DNA of 64,000 nt from JAIYCX01 sp964353175 (GCA_964353175.1 CAYGUX010000009.1:18905-82904), one strand, 5' to 3'; numbered from the stretch's first letter, positions 54,424 through 64,000 are shown. The notes: generated from the sequence alone by a model not told the origin. Numbers and translations are program-made.

Positions 54424-57400
54424 ATGCCAAGTAGTATAAGGCTCAAATTAAACATTTTAACTTTAGTGCTAGGAATTCATTTCCTATTTGTGAATACTGT
54501 ATTCGCAGATGGACAAGAATTGGTGCTTTTTAGTCGTTCTCTTCCAAATGGAGAGCTAGAGGGAGATGCGGCGCTTCTCAAAAAATCAGAAAGATCTGTT
54601 GGAATTCTAGCTACCCCTAACAACCTATCTAAAAAGGTTCTTCTTGATAGTGGCCCATCATCAAATAGAATAGATATAGTCTATTTGGCAGATGGCTACC
54701 TCGCTAGCGAAAATACAAAATTTTCATCTCAAGTTGATACAATCTCGACAAACACATTTCTTCAAATGCCTCTTAAAGAATATAAGAATTATTTTAATAT
54801 TCATCAGATATTTGCCCCTTCTAATGAATCTGGCATTGATAACGATGGGCAACCTGGTATTCCAAAAGACACTATTTTGGACGGAAGATTTTATTGCCAG
54901 GATGTTAAAGAGAATATCTGCGTAGATGTGGCGAAAGCATGGGAGATGGCCGCTCAGGCAAGGGACTTTGATCAAATAGCAGTTTTAATAAACTCCAGCT
55001 CTGATGGTGGATCAGCTTATCCATTTAGTGATATCTCTGTTGTAACCGCTGGATATACTCAGGCAAGTAACAATCTTCTCCATCAAATTGGCCATAGTTT
55101 CGCTAATCTAGCAGATGAATATGATAACGGAAGCTGGCCAACTTATACTGGATTTGAACCTGCGGAACCAAATGTTTCTGCCCAAAGCACAGAATCAATG
55201 CTCCTTCAAAAGATTAAATGGAACAAATGGATTAATGTGGACTCTGGCCCTAACTTCGGGGGAATCATTAATACCTACGAAGGGGCCATGGGCCATAAAT
55301 ATTCCATATACAGACCTACCGAAAATTCTAAAATGAGGAACTTAAATGCACCTTTCAACAACCCTTCCATAGAATCATTCATAAAGGAAATTTACAAAAA
55401 AGTTAGGCCCATAGACAGTGCAACGAGTGAATCCACCCCTCTGACAGGGTCGTCCACGATTACAGTTACCCCACTTCAACCGATAGGAAGGAACCTTTCA
55501 GTACAATGGTCTGTTGATGGAGTGCCCGTCCAAGGTGCTAATCAATACTCATTTAGAGCCAACGACTATCCATATAGTGATGGCGTGCATGTTGTTTCGG
55601 TTGATGTAGTCGATGATACTCCACTTCTAAAGGACGAGGCATTTAGAACAGAGTACATGAAAGAAAAGAGATCTTGGAGCGTGTCCATTAGTCAAAAAGC
55701 GCCTATTATAACAAGACATCCCGCTAGCGTTTCTGTCATTATTGGCTCCTATGCAAGTCTCTCAGTGGTGGCCGTTGGTGAAGATCTTAAGTATCAATGG
55801 TTTAAAAATGGAATTAAGATAGACGGAGCTACCCTTACGAGCTACCAAACGCCACCTGCAAAAAGAGAGGTAGCTAACTATTATGTAGAAATCTCAAATG
55901 TTCAAGGAACAGTAAGAAGTAAAACCGCAAGCGTCAACATCCTAAACAGAGCTCCAACATACTCGGGGTCCAGCGCTATCACTCTATCCAGACTAGAAGA
56001 AGGTTCTATCTCATTTACGCTAAATGATGCCGATTCAGATACAATCTCTAAGTCATACACACTCGAATCCAGTTCCCAACCAGGCGCAAGCATTACTCTA
56101 GATGATGATAAGCTTACTATCAAGACGGGAGCAAGTTTCCTAGGCCAATTTGTGATTAAACTAGCTCTCACCGACTCTTATACCACCGCCTACTTTCCAA
56201 TTACCGTAACAGTCAAGAATAATCTCCCTACCCTAGAACCTATTTCAGATATAAGTAGAATTTGGACAACTGACAAAGCGAGCATACCACTTAATGCTTC
56301 TGATATTGACAGCATGGATTCCCTTGCACTAACAGCAAATCTTACGACAGGAACAAACGCTCCTGTCGTACTTTCGATAAGCAATAAAGTACTAACTATT
56401 GATCCTCAAGCCGGATATGCTGGTTCGTTTAATGTACAGGTGAAGGCACATGATGGTATCACTTTTAGCAGTAGAATATTTAAAGTTACTTGGGCCAACG
56501 ATAGTCCGGTCGTAGACCAAATTCCTGCGATTAGATCACACTATAGGGCTGGCGGAATTAGCCGCTCAATAGTTGCAAATGATCCCAATGGAGATCCCTT
56601 GAAGCTTTCAGCTGCAATTTTACCTTCAGATACTCCAGTTTCAATATCCTTATCAGGGAGCACCCTAAATATTGCGCCTGCACCTTCGTACAAAGGAGTT
56701 AGTACAATAAAAGTATCTGCATTCGATGGAGGTCTTACTAGTGTCATGAATACTAGTCTAGAAGTTTACAACTCTGCTCCAGTAATTGATCCGATTTCTG
56801 CTGTCAACGTTAATCAAAATAAAAAGACTATAAGTATTCCTGTTAAAATCTCCGATCCAGACGCTGAGGACAAAGATTTTTTACATAGCTCTGCTAGGCT
56901 TTTAAATGGCCAAGCTTCTGGCGTAAGCGTTAAGCTAGAAGGAGAGAATTTAATAGTTGAATCCACTAATAATTTTAACATCCCATTAACTGTCGAAATA
57001 AGTGCTACAGATGGTGATCTCACCACAAAAAGAAACGTACAACTCAGTGTTCAAAATTCAGTGCCAGTCCTCAACACAATAGAAGAACAATTAATCCACC
57101 CAATCAAAGAAGACATTCGAACCATTAGCCTTCAGGCTACAGATAGCGACAATGATACATTAACCTTCACAGCCGAAGTAATTAAACCAAACGCAAAGGC
57201 TCCGATTTTAATAGTATCCGGAAATCAGCTTTCCATAGATCCAGTAAACAATTATCTTGGATCATTCGCGGTGCGAGTAGTAGTAAGCGATGGCCTTAGC
57301 GAAACTACTCAGACTTTTAAAGTTACTACATATAATACAGATCCTGAATTAAATGCAATTTGCGATCGATCAGCTCCATATAGCAAATTCCCTCTTGAAA

Positions 57401-60400
57401 TCCCCCTTACTGCGAATGATCCTGACGGAGAGGAGCTAACTTTTGAAGGTTCTATTGAACGAGCATCCCTACCATTCCTATTGAAAACTCAATATAATTT
57501 TGATGGCAATCGTTTCAGACCAGAAAATAGTCTTGGCCTGAATGAAAGATATATAAGTGGCGACAAAAACGAAACAGGAAATTTATACTGGTTCTATATT
57601 CTTCCAAATGGAAATTTATACGAATTCAACAAGACACATGAAGAAAGTAAATTCCTACTCAAATTGCCCTCTGGATACTATGAGAATCCAGTACTCCTAT
57701 TTAATGGCGATGCACCTTCTTCAAACATCTCGGCATTCTCCCTTTCTTTTAATAACAACAATCTTAAAGTTGCCCTATCTAAGGAAGTACATGGGTCTGC
57801 ATTAGTAAGAGTAAAAGCAAAAGACTTTTTTTCTTTTACTGAAAAAACTTTCATTCTAACGGTAACAGAATCGACTATTTCACTACAGGACATTCCAGAT
57901 CTAGATATTCACTGGAAGGAAGGTATCAAAACGGGTTCACTAATAGCGCTTGATCCAGCTACAGGATCTACCCCCAGTGGACTAAATTACAATATTACGG
58001 AATATGATGGCACCCTAGCAAGAGAACTAGATGAACAATACAATTTCGAATATGGAAGGCCTGATATTTGGGAAACAAATACTATAAGAGATGAAACGAC
58101 TTTCCCTAAAGATAACTATACGAATAGAAATGAGAAATACATTCGTGCCTTCAAAATTTCATACTCTAACAATGGCACGCCTACCTATAGCGGTTTTGAT
58201 GTATTTGCAATTTTACCTAACGGAGATCTATATAAATGTACCACGATGGGTATCGTCGATCGTTTCTATTCCTTAAATGCCGCAGTTCCAATTGCTGAAC
58301 TAGATCCTATTTATTATAGAGACACAAGTCTTCTAATCAATGCATCAAGCGGTAGCAATTTTCCTCTCAGTATTAACTTATCTGGTGATAGCTATTCAAT
58401 CGGTCACGATATCGACTTCCTTGGTAAAATAATTCTAAAAGCAACTGCCTCAAAAGGGATTGCTTCCGACAGCAAACTTTTCATGGTTCACGTATATGAC
58501 ACTGCCCCTGTCGTAAATCTAGATATGCCTTTAACTTGTAACGAAGTTGATTGCAGATACCAAGTTAGTTGGAAAAGTGGTGCTTTTAGGATCCCATTTT
58601 CTATTACAGACCCAGATCCCCTTGATTCTATCTTAGAAAAGTCATTCGAAATAAATCCAAAAACCAACTCTAGTCTTGAAGTCTATCAATATTCCTTAAG
58701 ATGGGCGCATAAAAATGGTGAATTCGATAGAGATGGATGGAGAGAGTACCACTTTCAGGGAATTTACAATCAAGCTGACAGTGATTTTGCAATCACACCA
58801 GATGGTAAAATATACAAATGGAATGGAAATCCAACAAACAGTGTTGTCTTAACTCAAGTATCGAATGAATATTATGAGGTACCTGCAAAACTAGATTCAA
58901 GCAAAAATATTGTTCCTCCATACATGGGGCATCAACCTAGCTTGACAATCGAAGGATCTGAATTAGTCGTTACCCCAAAAGCTAATTTTGCGGTAAGTTC
59001 TGGCATACTGGCTTGGGCTGATGACGGCAAGATGAAAGGATTTGGGAAGCTACCACTACTAATGTACAACTCACCCCCAGTTTTAGCAGACATTGCTAAC
59101 AAAACTTCACATTGGAGAGACAACTTGATAAGTGAGTCTCTTTCAATTAGTGATCCCGACGGTGATACAATTGAAAGGATAATTCCATCTTTCACTCCTT
59201 CTCAAATAATTCCGGCGATTAACTCTTCAGTAAATGGATATACCTTAAACTTAAATGCTAAATTTGGCTTTTTAGGAAGCTTCCTTACTAATGTTACCGT
59301 ACTAGGTGAAGGCCAAAGTTATACCTATAAATCATTTAGCACGACGATATACAATACTCCTCCTGAACTTTCCGAAATTGGTACAAAAGAAATGGCGTGG
59401 ACTAAAAATACTTTGGAGATTCCTGTAAGTATGAGTGACGCAGATATTCAAGACTCAGACAAGCTATTACTTCTTGCATACGTGGGCACTCCTTCTGATT
59501 TTGCAGATTCATTGATTGCACGGCATAAATTCACAAAAACTGGCGCTGCTGCAACTAATTCTCTTGGTTTGTCGGAAATTCATTTTAAAGGTAAAAACAA
59601 TGGAGTTAGTACGGAATTCCTTCTTCTTCCTTCAGAAGGAATATATGCCATAGTGGATTCGAAATTAGAACTTATAGGCTTCTTACCTGCCGGGACTTAT
59701 CAAAATCCAAATCGACTGTTATCTATTATTAATCCAAACTATAGTAGTCCACACTCTTTAAACATTACTGGCAACAACAAACTTATACTTAACAAATCCT
59801 CTTCTACAGGTACAAACCCAATAAAGGTCACAGCATGGGCTACGGACTCTATCAATGCTAAGAGTGAAACATTTACTGTAAATATAATAGACAGAGCGCC
59901 AGTATTGCCAGATCTATCCCCAAGCTACCAGAGACATTGGAATCCAGGATTACTTGAACTAAGTAACTTCCCGCTAAGTGATGAAGACCAGGAAGCCATA
60001 TCTTATACGATCACCTCTTCTCCAGCAGGCTTACAACATTCAGTCAACAGTAGTGGCGTCTTAAACATTAAGGCTACTAACCCTAAACAGCTTGGAACAT
60101 ACACTGTAAATATCCAATCTACCTCAGGTTCTAAGTCAACAAATAAAACTTTGAATTTAACTTTTACAAACCAAAACCCATCAATACTTCCACTCGCAGG
60201 TATTTATCAACTTGGCTATAAAGAGTCATTCTCAGTTCCTTTTGTTGCTAGCGACCTAGATTCTGACCCATTAAGCTTCTCTACATCATTTACAGGCGCT
60301 CACTCTGAAAACTTTCTTGTTGCAGTAGCTGGTTCTCAATTAAAAGTCTCTCCGAAGGTCCCTACTGCTGGGGAATACTACCTGAGTATCAAAGCTAGCG

Positions 60401-63400
60401 ATGGGCCTTCTGAAACTCAAACACAGACAAAAATTAAGTTTATAAACAGACAACCTACACTCCACGCACTTTCCAAAATGGATATCCCATGGACGACTAA
60501 AGTAGGAACGCAAAATTTAACCTATAGTGATCTTGACAATGACACACTGGAAGTAAGCACAGTCGTGAGTGATCCAAATATCGCAAATGCAGTAGCAAAT
60601 GGTAACACTCTAACTATCACATTAAAGAACTATGCCCCTACTTTCACTGTCAAAGTAATAGTCTCAGATGGCGTGAATTCCGCAGAGAGCGAGTTCCTAG
60701 TAGAAGTAAAAAATGCAAAACCAATACTAAGTGGCCTCCCAGCTTCCAGACAACTGCATTGGAATACAGATCAAGTAACTCAAAGTTTTTCTGTTAGCGA
60801 TAAAGATGGAGATACTATAAATGTAGTTTCAAGTATTAAGGATAATTCCGTACCTGCCACAGTAAGCAATACTAACAGCCTCGCTACTATCAACATAACA
60901 CAGAAGAAGATGGGAGAACTTACTCTATTAGTAAAGGCATTTGATGAAGTAACTAATGGAGAAGGTAGTACTAAATTTACTTTCACAAATACTAAACCTA
61001 AGATTAAAGAAATCGGCAACCAAATATTCTCATCTTTCACAGCGAAAACTGTATCAATAGAAGCTAGCGACCCAGATAATGACTCACTTACCTTAACTTC
61101 AAGAAAAATGTCTCATGAAGAAGTGGCTTTTGATCTAGACTCAATGTTTGATTTCACAAAAGGAGATGCTAACTTCGAGTTTAACAAACTTGGAAATAAT
61201 GAAAAATACTTGAGAGGGACAGATCCAGTAAGAAAAACTCCTCTTAATTTCGTTATCTTTCCAAATGGTAGATTTTATATTTGGACAGGAATTTTAACCA
61301 CTAGTACATTCATAGGTACCATTCCTATGGAGTTCCATGCAGATCCGAACAAACTAATCAATGCACCGACTGCTTCACCTTCCAACATTAATTTCCTAAC
61401 AGAACTTAATGGATCTACAATGAAATTGGCACCATTAAGTATTTTAGAAGATAACTTCTGGATAAAGGCTGCAGCATCCGATACTCAGGAAACTGCAGTA
61501 ATGTATTTCAACGTAAATTCATTTGAGGAACTTGAACCAGATGCTCCAGCAGGTGATTCCCAATGCCTAACTACACTGAAAAACTATGACGGTGAACTTA
61601 GCTTAGTTGGAAGAACTCTTTCTGTGATTGAAGGAAGAATAGGAGATGCCCTAGTCAAAGGTAGCCAAACCAATGAGCTTAGCATCGGAATAAACACCAA
61701 TGGCCCCTTTTCAAATGGTCAAATAAGTGATTATCAATGGACAAGTTCCAAAAAAGAAAGCTTCTCTATCACCGTCGATCCAACGAACAAAATTGCCAAC
61801 TTCACACTAGGCGGTAAAACGCTTGTTTACAGTATGTCAGAAGCTTATCCCCTCAGTGACCTTCTAATTAGAGTTAGAAGAGGGAATATACAATCTAGCA
61901 TGAGAGTAGAGTCACTTAAACTAAACGGTAAAATCCTTAATGGGCTCGCCTATGTGGATGGCAACACAAACAATTCGAGAAGCCTACAAATACGAGCTGT
62001 TAACGAACTAAAGAATAAATTCACTTTAGAAGGTGTTGCTACAATGACTTTCAGCACTGATGTAAAAGATGCCGAGCTTGCCTTCCAAGTTAGCTTAGTG
62101 AACGCTGACAATGCACCTCAACAATGTACTATAAGCGAACCAGTAGATCAGGATCCTGAAGACTTAGATCCTAATGCTCGAAAAGTTAAAATTTGCCACT
62201 CTCCTCCAGGAAATCCAAACAATTTCCATACAATCTCCATATCCAAAAATGCGCTAGTTTCCCATCTAGCTCACGGCGATGTAATTGGAGAATGCCCGGG
62301 GGCTCCAAATGATCCGGGGTCTTTCGATCCTGGGACAGAGGATCCTGAGTATCCTTCAGAACCAGGCTATGTTTCCTGTGACATGAAACAGCTTTTTGCA
62401 AGTCCTAACTATACTTTATGGAACAGCTTCTTGAATATGACTAATATTCTCGAACTAACCAATTCAACTGCAAATGCAATTCCTGTGAAAATCTCCTTCT
62501 ACTCTATCCTTGGTGAGCTTGCCCACCAAAGAACAATTTCAGTCCCTGCCACTAACCAATTCGACGTTATTTTAAATGAATTTCCTGGCTTTGTTAAAGA
62601 TTCATACGGAGTAGTTAAACTAGAATTCGCTGGTAATCTTGATGGTAGAATGAGTTTCTATAGGCCGACCGCTGGATTAAGTTCATTTGATTATGCTTAT
62701 TCTATTCCGCTATCTGATGCGAGTTTTGGAACTACTGCCATAAGTTTTAATACTTTTCAACCAAGTCAAAAACCTTCAGAAGTAAATAATCTTGTTGCTA
62801 ATTGGCTAAGCATTGTTAATCTTGATCCTAGTGCTCAGAAGTACAATGTATTTAGCTACGACATGACAGGAAAACTAGTATTAAGAAGAGAAATTGAGGT
62901 TCCATCCTTCGGTAGAGCAGACGTAGATGGTGGACACGATCTAGCCGGGCCAAATGTGGTAGGATATCATAAAATAGTTCCCTTCAATGTCACCGCAGAA
63001 TACATCGCACAAATTACAAGATTTGGTGGCGATGCTCCAGCAGGATTTGCTTCCTCAAGCTATAAATTCGCATTCCCACTTTTATCCAAACTGGGAGCCA
63101 GTGATCCAATCTTTGTACCAGTATCAAATAAATTTGGTGAGTCCAACTGGGTAGAAGTAGTAAATATCTTAGATAAAGAAGTTCAAGCGACGATTAATTA
63201 CTACTCTACAGATGGAAAACTGTTAGAGTCAGCAGATGCTCTCATACCAGCAAATGCGCAACTTCACTTCAATGCAACAGCAGAACTCCCTACTGGAGCA
63301 ACTGGTTATGCCTCTATTGTTCCTGGTACACCTTACTCCATTACAGCACAAAGCATAGGATACCTAAGAGAAACAAGTTCGGGAAGCGTCACGTCAGTAT

Positions 63401-63753
63401 ATGCTTCTCAAGCGAGAAGAGCAGTACCTTGCGTACAGTCCGGAGCATACAACCTATACTTGGATATGCAAAACTGGCTTTTAGTTGCAAATACAACCAA
63501 CGACACGCTTAAAGCTACTGTTAAAATTACGGGGCCTTCATTATCTAGCAATAAAGTTATTACACTAGCCCCAAGAGCATCAGTATATTTACCAATCCAT
63601 GCCAATACAGAACTTGGCACAAAGCCAGATACCTACGGCCTAATTGCCGTATATCCAGAGGATTCTGCTGTAAGGCTATTCTCAGAAGTAATGCGGTTAA
63701 GATATAAATCTGACGGGTCTCCAGACTTTTCGATGCCAGTGCCTGTAAGGTAG
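54424..63753 (+). CDS. Giant surface protein: inactive-looking M64 peptidase domain, Ig-like and 15 cadherin-like repeats, C-terminal beta-sandwich repeats
   Basis: A 3109-residue exported protein. The ATG at 54424 follows AAAGGA; a TTG one codon earlier is less likely. Order: signal peptide (1-31); M64 (IgA peptidase) domain, about 75-320, with DIVYLADGY, the N-x-YP-F strand and LLHQIGHSFANLADEYD, whose zinc ligands H220 and H224 and ADEY are kept while the catalytic Glu is Gln (Q221); two Ig-like domains (about 330-505); 15 cadherin-like repeats (about 507-2372), five of them (repeats 6, 7, 8, 10, 15) carrying an inserted module of about 80 residues; a domain with LSLVGRTLSVIEGRI (about 2390-2580); a KVKICHSPPGNP...HLAHGD motif (about 2588-2625); and C-terminal beta-sandwich repeats (about 2650-3109). 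No LPXTG, PEP-CTERM or transmembrane anchor is seen. Likely a secreted adhesion or substrate-binding partner of the upstream subtilase. Confidence 0.85.
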   Translation: MPSSIRLKLNILTLVLGIHFLFVNTVFADGQELVLFSRSLPNGELEGDAALLKKSERSVGILATPNNLSKKVLLDSGPSSNRIDIVYLADGYLASENTKFSSQVDTISTNTFLQMPLKEYKNYFNIHQIFAPSNESGIDNDGQPGIPKDTILDGRFYCQDVKENICVDVAKAWEMAAQARDFDQIAVLINSSSDGGSAYPFSDISVVTAGYTQASNNLLHQIGHSFANLADEYDNGSWPTYTGFEPAEPNVSAQSTESMLLQKIKWNKWINVDSGPNFGGIINTYEGAMGHKYSIYRPTENSKMRNLNAPFNNPSIESFIKEIYKKVRPIDSATSESTPLTGSSTITVTPLQPIGRNLSVQWSVDGVPVQGANQYSFRANDYPYSDGVHVVSVDVVDDTPLLKDEAFRTEYMKEKRSWSVSISQKAPIITRHPASVSVIIGSYASLSVVAVGEDLKYQWFKNGIKIDGATLTSYQTPPAKREVANYYVEISNVQGTVRSKTASVNILNRAPTYSGSSAITLSRLEEGSISFTLNDADSDTISKSYTLESSSQPGASITLDDDKLTIKTGASFLGQFVIKLALTDSYTTAYFPITVTVKNNLPTLEPISDISRIWTTDKASIPLNASDIDSMDSLALTANLTTGTNAPVVLSISNKVLTIDPQAGYAGSFNVQVKAHDGITFSSRIFKVTWANDSPVVDQIPAIRSHYRAGGISRSIVANDPNGDPLKLSAAILPSDTPVSISLSGSTLNIAPAPSYKGVSTIKVSAFDGGLTSVMNTSLEVYNSAPVIDPISAVNVNQNKKTISIPVKISDPDAEDKDFLHSSARLLNGQASGVSVKLEGENLIVESTNNFNIPLTVEISATDGDLTTKRNVQLSVQNSVPVLNTIEEQLIHPIKEDIRTISLQATDSDNDTLTFTAEVIKPNAKAPILIVSGNQLSIDPVNNYLGSFAVRVVVSDGLSETTQTFKVTTYNTDPELNAICDRSAPYSKFPLEIPLTANDPDGEELTFEGSIERASLPFLLKTQYNFDGNRFRPENSLGLNERYISGDKNETGNLYWFYILPNGNLYEFNKTHEESKFLLKLPSGYYENPVLLFNGDAPSSNISAFSLSFNNNNLKVALSKEVHGSALVRVKAKDFFSFTEKTFILTVTESTISLQDIPDLDIHWKEGIKTGSLIALDPATGSTPSGLNYNITEYDGTLARELDEQYNFEYGRPDIWETNTIRDETTFPKDNYTNRNEKYIRAFKISYSNNGTPTYSGFDVFAILPNGDLYKCTTMGIVDRFYSLNAAVPIAELDPIYYRDTSLLINASSGSNFPLSINLSGDSYSIGHDIDFLGKIILKATASKGIASDSKLFMVHVYDTAPVVNLDMPLTCNEVDCRYQVSWKSGAFRIPFSITDPDPLDSILEKSFEINPKTNSSLEVYQYSLRWAHKNGEFDRDGWREYHFQGIYNQADSDFAITPDGKIYKWNGNPTNSVVLTQVSNEYYEVPAKLDSSKNIVPPYMGHQPSLTIEGSELVVTPKANFAVSSGILAWADDGKMKGFGKLPLLMYNSPPVLADIANKTSHWRDNLISESLSISDPDGDTIERIIPSFTPSQIIPAINSSVNGYTLNLNAKFGFLGSFLTNVTVLGEGQSYTYKSFSTTIYNTPPELSEIGTKEMAWTKNTLEIPVSMSDADIQDSDKLLLLAYVGTPSDFADSLIARHKFTKTGAAATNSLGLSEIHFKGKNNGVSTEFLLLPSEGIYAIVDSKLELIGFLPAGTYQNPNRLLSIINPNYSSPHSLNITGNNKLILNKSSSTGTNPIKVTAWATDSINAKSETFTVNIIDRAPVLPDLSPSYQRHWNPGLLELSNFPLSDEDQEAISYTITSSPAGLQHSVNSSGVLNIKATNPKQLGTYTVNIQSTSGSKSTNKTLNLTFTNQNPSILPLAGIYQLGYKESFSVPFVASDLDSDPLSFSTSFTGAHSENFLVAVAGSQLKVSPKVPTAGEYYLSIKASDGPSETQTQTKIKFINRQPTLHALSKMDIPWTTKVGTQNLTYSDLDNDTLEVSTVVSDPNIANAVANGNTLTITLKNYAPTFTVKVIVSDGVNSAESEFLVEVKNAKPILSGLPASRQLHWNTDQVTQSFSVSDKDGDTINVVSSIKDNSVPATVSNTNSLATINITQKKMGELTLLVKAFDEVTNGEGSTKFTFTNTKPKIKEIGNQIFSSFTAKTVSIEASDPDNDSLTLTSRKMSHEEVAFDLDSMFDFTKGDANFEFNKLGNNEKYLRGTDPVRKTPLNFVIFPNGRFYIWTGILTTSTFIGTIPMEFHADPNKLINAPTASPSNINFLTELNGSTMKLAPLSILEDNFWIKAAASDTQETAVMYFNVNSFEELEPDAPAGDSQCLTTLKNYDGELSLVGRTLSVIEGRIGDALVKGSQTNELSIGINTNGPFSNGQISDYQWTSSKKESFSITVDPTNKIANFTLGGKTLVYSMSEAYPLSDLLIRVRRGNIQSSMRVESLKLNGKILNGLAYVDGNTNNSRSLQIRAVNELKNKFTLEGVATMTFSTDVKDAELAFQVSLVNADNAPQQCTISEPVDQDPEDLDPNARKVKICHSPPGNPNNFHTISISKNALVSHLAHGDVIGECPGAPNDPGSFDPGTEDPEYPSEPGYVSCDMKQLFASPNYTLWNSFLNMTNILELTNSTANAIPVKISFYSILGELAHQRTISVPATNQFDVILNEFPGFVKDSYGVVKLEFAGNLDGRMSFYRPTAGLSSFDYAYSIPLSDASFGTTAISFNTFQPSQKPSEVNNLVANWLSIVNLDPSAQKYNVFSYDMTGKLVLRREIEVPSFGRADVDGGHDLAGPNVVGYHKIVPFNVTAEYIAQITRFGGDAPAGFASSSYKFAFPLLSKLGASDPIFVPVSNKFGESNWVEVVNILDKEVQATINYYSTDGKLLESADALIPANAQLHFNATAELPTGATGYASIVPGTPYSITAQSIGYLRETSSGSVTSVYASQARRAVPCVQSGAYNLYLDMQNWLLVANTTNDTLKATVKITGPSLSSNKVITLAPRASVYLPIHANTELGTKPDTYGLIAVYPEDSAVRLFSEVMRLRYKSDGSPDFSMPVPVR

Positions 63754-63784
63754 TAAGAATTTCCCCTGCTATTGCTTTAAGTAC

Positions 63785-63806
63785 CAACCGCAAGGGTCAC
63801 CCCTAC
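63785..63806 (-). repeat. REP-like element (copy 3)
   Basis: On the minus strand it begins GTAGGGGTGACCC and continues TTGCGGTTG. It shares the ACCGCnAGGGTC core with copies 1 and 2 and begins with the tetranucleotide GTAG, as classic REP elements do. It lies just past the giant gene stop. Confidence 0.6.
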
Positions 63807-63857
63807 AGTTTATACAGGAAATTCAGCAAATAAATCTTTATTCTTTTGATGCCTTAA

Positions 63858-63908
63858 CCACTCGAGAAGGCGAAGAGCCACAGAAAGGCTCTTCGCCCTT
63901 TGGAGTGG
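63858..63908. terminator. Long hairpin downstream of the giant gene
   Basis: The inner stem GGCGAAGAGCC (63869-63879) and GGCTCTTCGCC (63887-63897) is perfect, and an outer stem CCACTC (63858) and GAGTGG (63903) extends it. No T-run follows directly, so it may be a rho-independent-like end, an mRNA-stabilising structure or part of the repeat cluster. Confidence 0.5.
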
Positions 63909-63977
63909 GTTGTCTCTACAATATTATAGCAAATAAATTATAGGTTGTTTGTTGTTAAAAATAGAAGAATGGGTTCC

Positions 63978-64000
63978 GTAGGGGCAATCCCTTGCGGTTG
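63978..64000 (+). repeat. REP-like element (copy 4), cut by the window end
   Basis: Begins GTAGGGGCAATCCC and continues TTGCGGTTG to the last base. It is the inverse orientation of copy 3, 170 bases away, so the two form a BIME-like pair around the hairpin at 63858-63908. Confidence 0.6.

Noticed and set aside
62186..63793. Minus-strand frames under the giant gene
   Set aside because: Shadows; the giant gene frame is continuous with clear domains.

Overview
This 64 kb window is a chromosomal segment from a low-G+C, diderm (Gram-negative) bacterium. Envelope genes show the outer membrane directly: an Omp85/TamA-like barrel protein with TamB, the LPS-transport permeases LptF and LptG, several lipoproteins and a GspE/PilB relative. 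The gene mix (SMC-FtsY pair, TIGR03960-type radical SAM protein, TPR lipoproteins, Ser/Thr kinase, giant cadherin-like surface protein) fits a deltaproteobacterial-grade lineage such as Bdellovibrionota, SAR324 or relatives. That placement is inference, because no rRNA is present. A run of 10 N at 23920-23929 shows this is a scaffolded assembly.

Layout. 1-2 kb: 3' end of a branched-chain amino acid binding protein, then a methyltransferase. 1.9-8.3 kb (minus): tamB-tamA. 8.5-13.5 kb: a degenerate PilB-like protein fused to a receiver domain, a DUF2892 membrane protein, and a three-gene lipoprotein/TPR operon. 13.7-21.5 kb: rpsU, lptF-lptG, a HAD phosphatase, efp, an MFS transporter, a Ser/Thr kinase and a MoxR ATPase. 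21.7-27.8 kb: a polyprenyl-phosphate-sugar glycosylation cluster (GT2, flippase-like protein, FAD oxidoreductase broken by a stop codon and the gap, GT-C-like enzyme) converging on galE. 27.8-30.3 kb: livG-livH-livM, with galE as the last gene of the same run. 30.5-33.3 kb: an orphan TadE, an M20 peptidase and a GNAT-like protein.

32.2-35.2 kb is accessory: small unknown genes, several with their own ribosome binding site and terminator, embedded in at least four kinds of short repeat. 35.2-44.8 kb returns to core genes: ftsY, smc, a TrkA-type potassium channel, the radical SAM protein and a degenerate receiver. 44.8-52.3 kb is again mixed: small unknown genes, a DUF937 protein, a GT4 glycosyltransferase, a 573-residue unknown protein, an IS200-like/REP-associated (RAYT) transposase and two DoxX-like proteins. 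52.5-63.8 kb is a two-gene secreted system: a subtilase followed after 16 bp by a 3109-residue surface protein.

The most notable points are: (i) the subtilase and the giant protein share an inserted module of about 80 residues, found once in the protease and five times in the giant; (ii) the M64 peptidase domain of the giant has HQxxH in place of HExxH; (iii) a PilB-like protein without a Walker A motif is fused to a receiver domain; (iv) palindromic REP-like repeats occur together with a RAYT-type transposase; (v) the Shine-Dalgarno of a small accessory gene lies inside an inverted repeat. No tRNA, rRNA or CRISPR array was seen.
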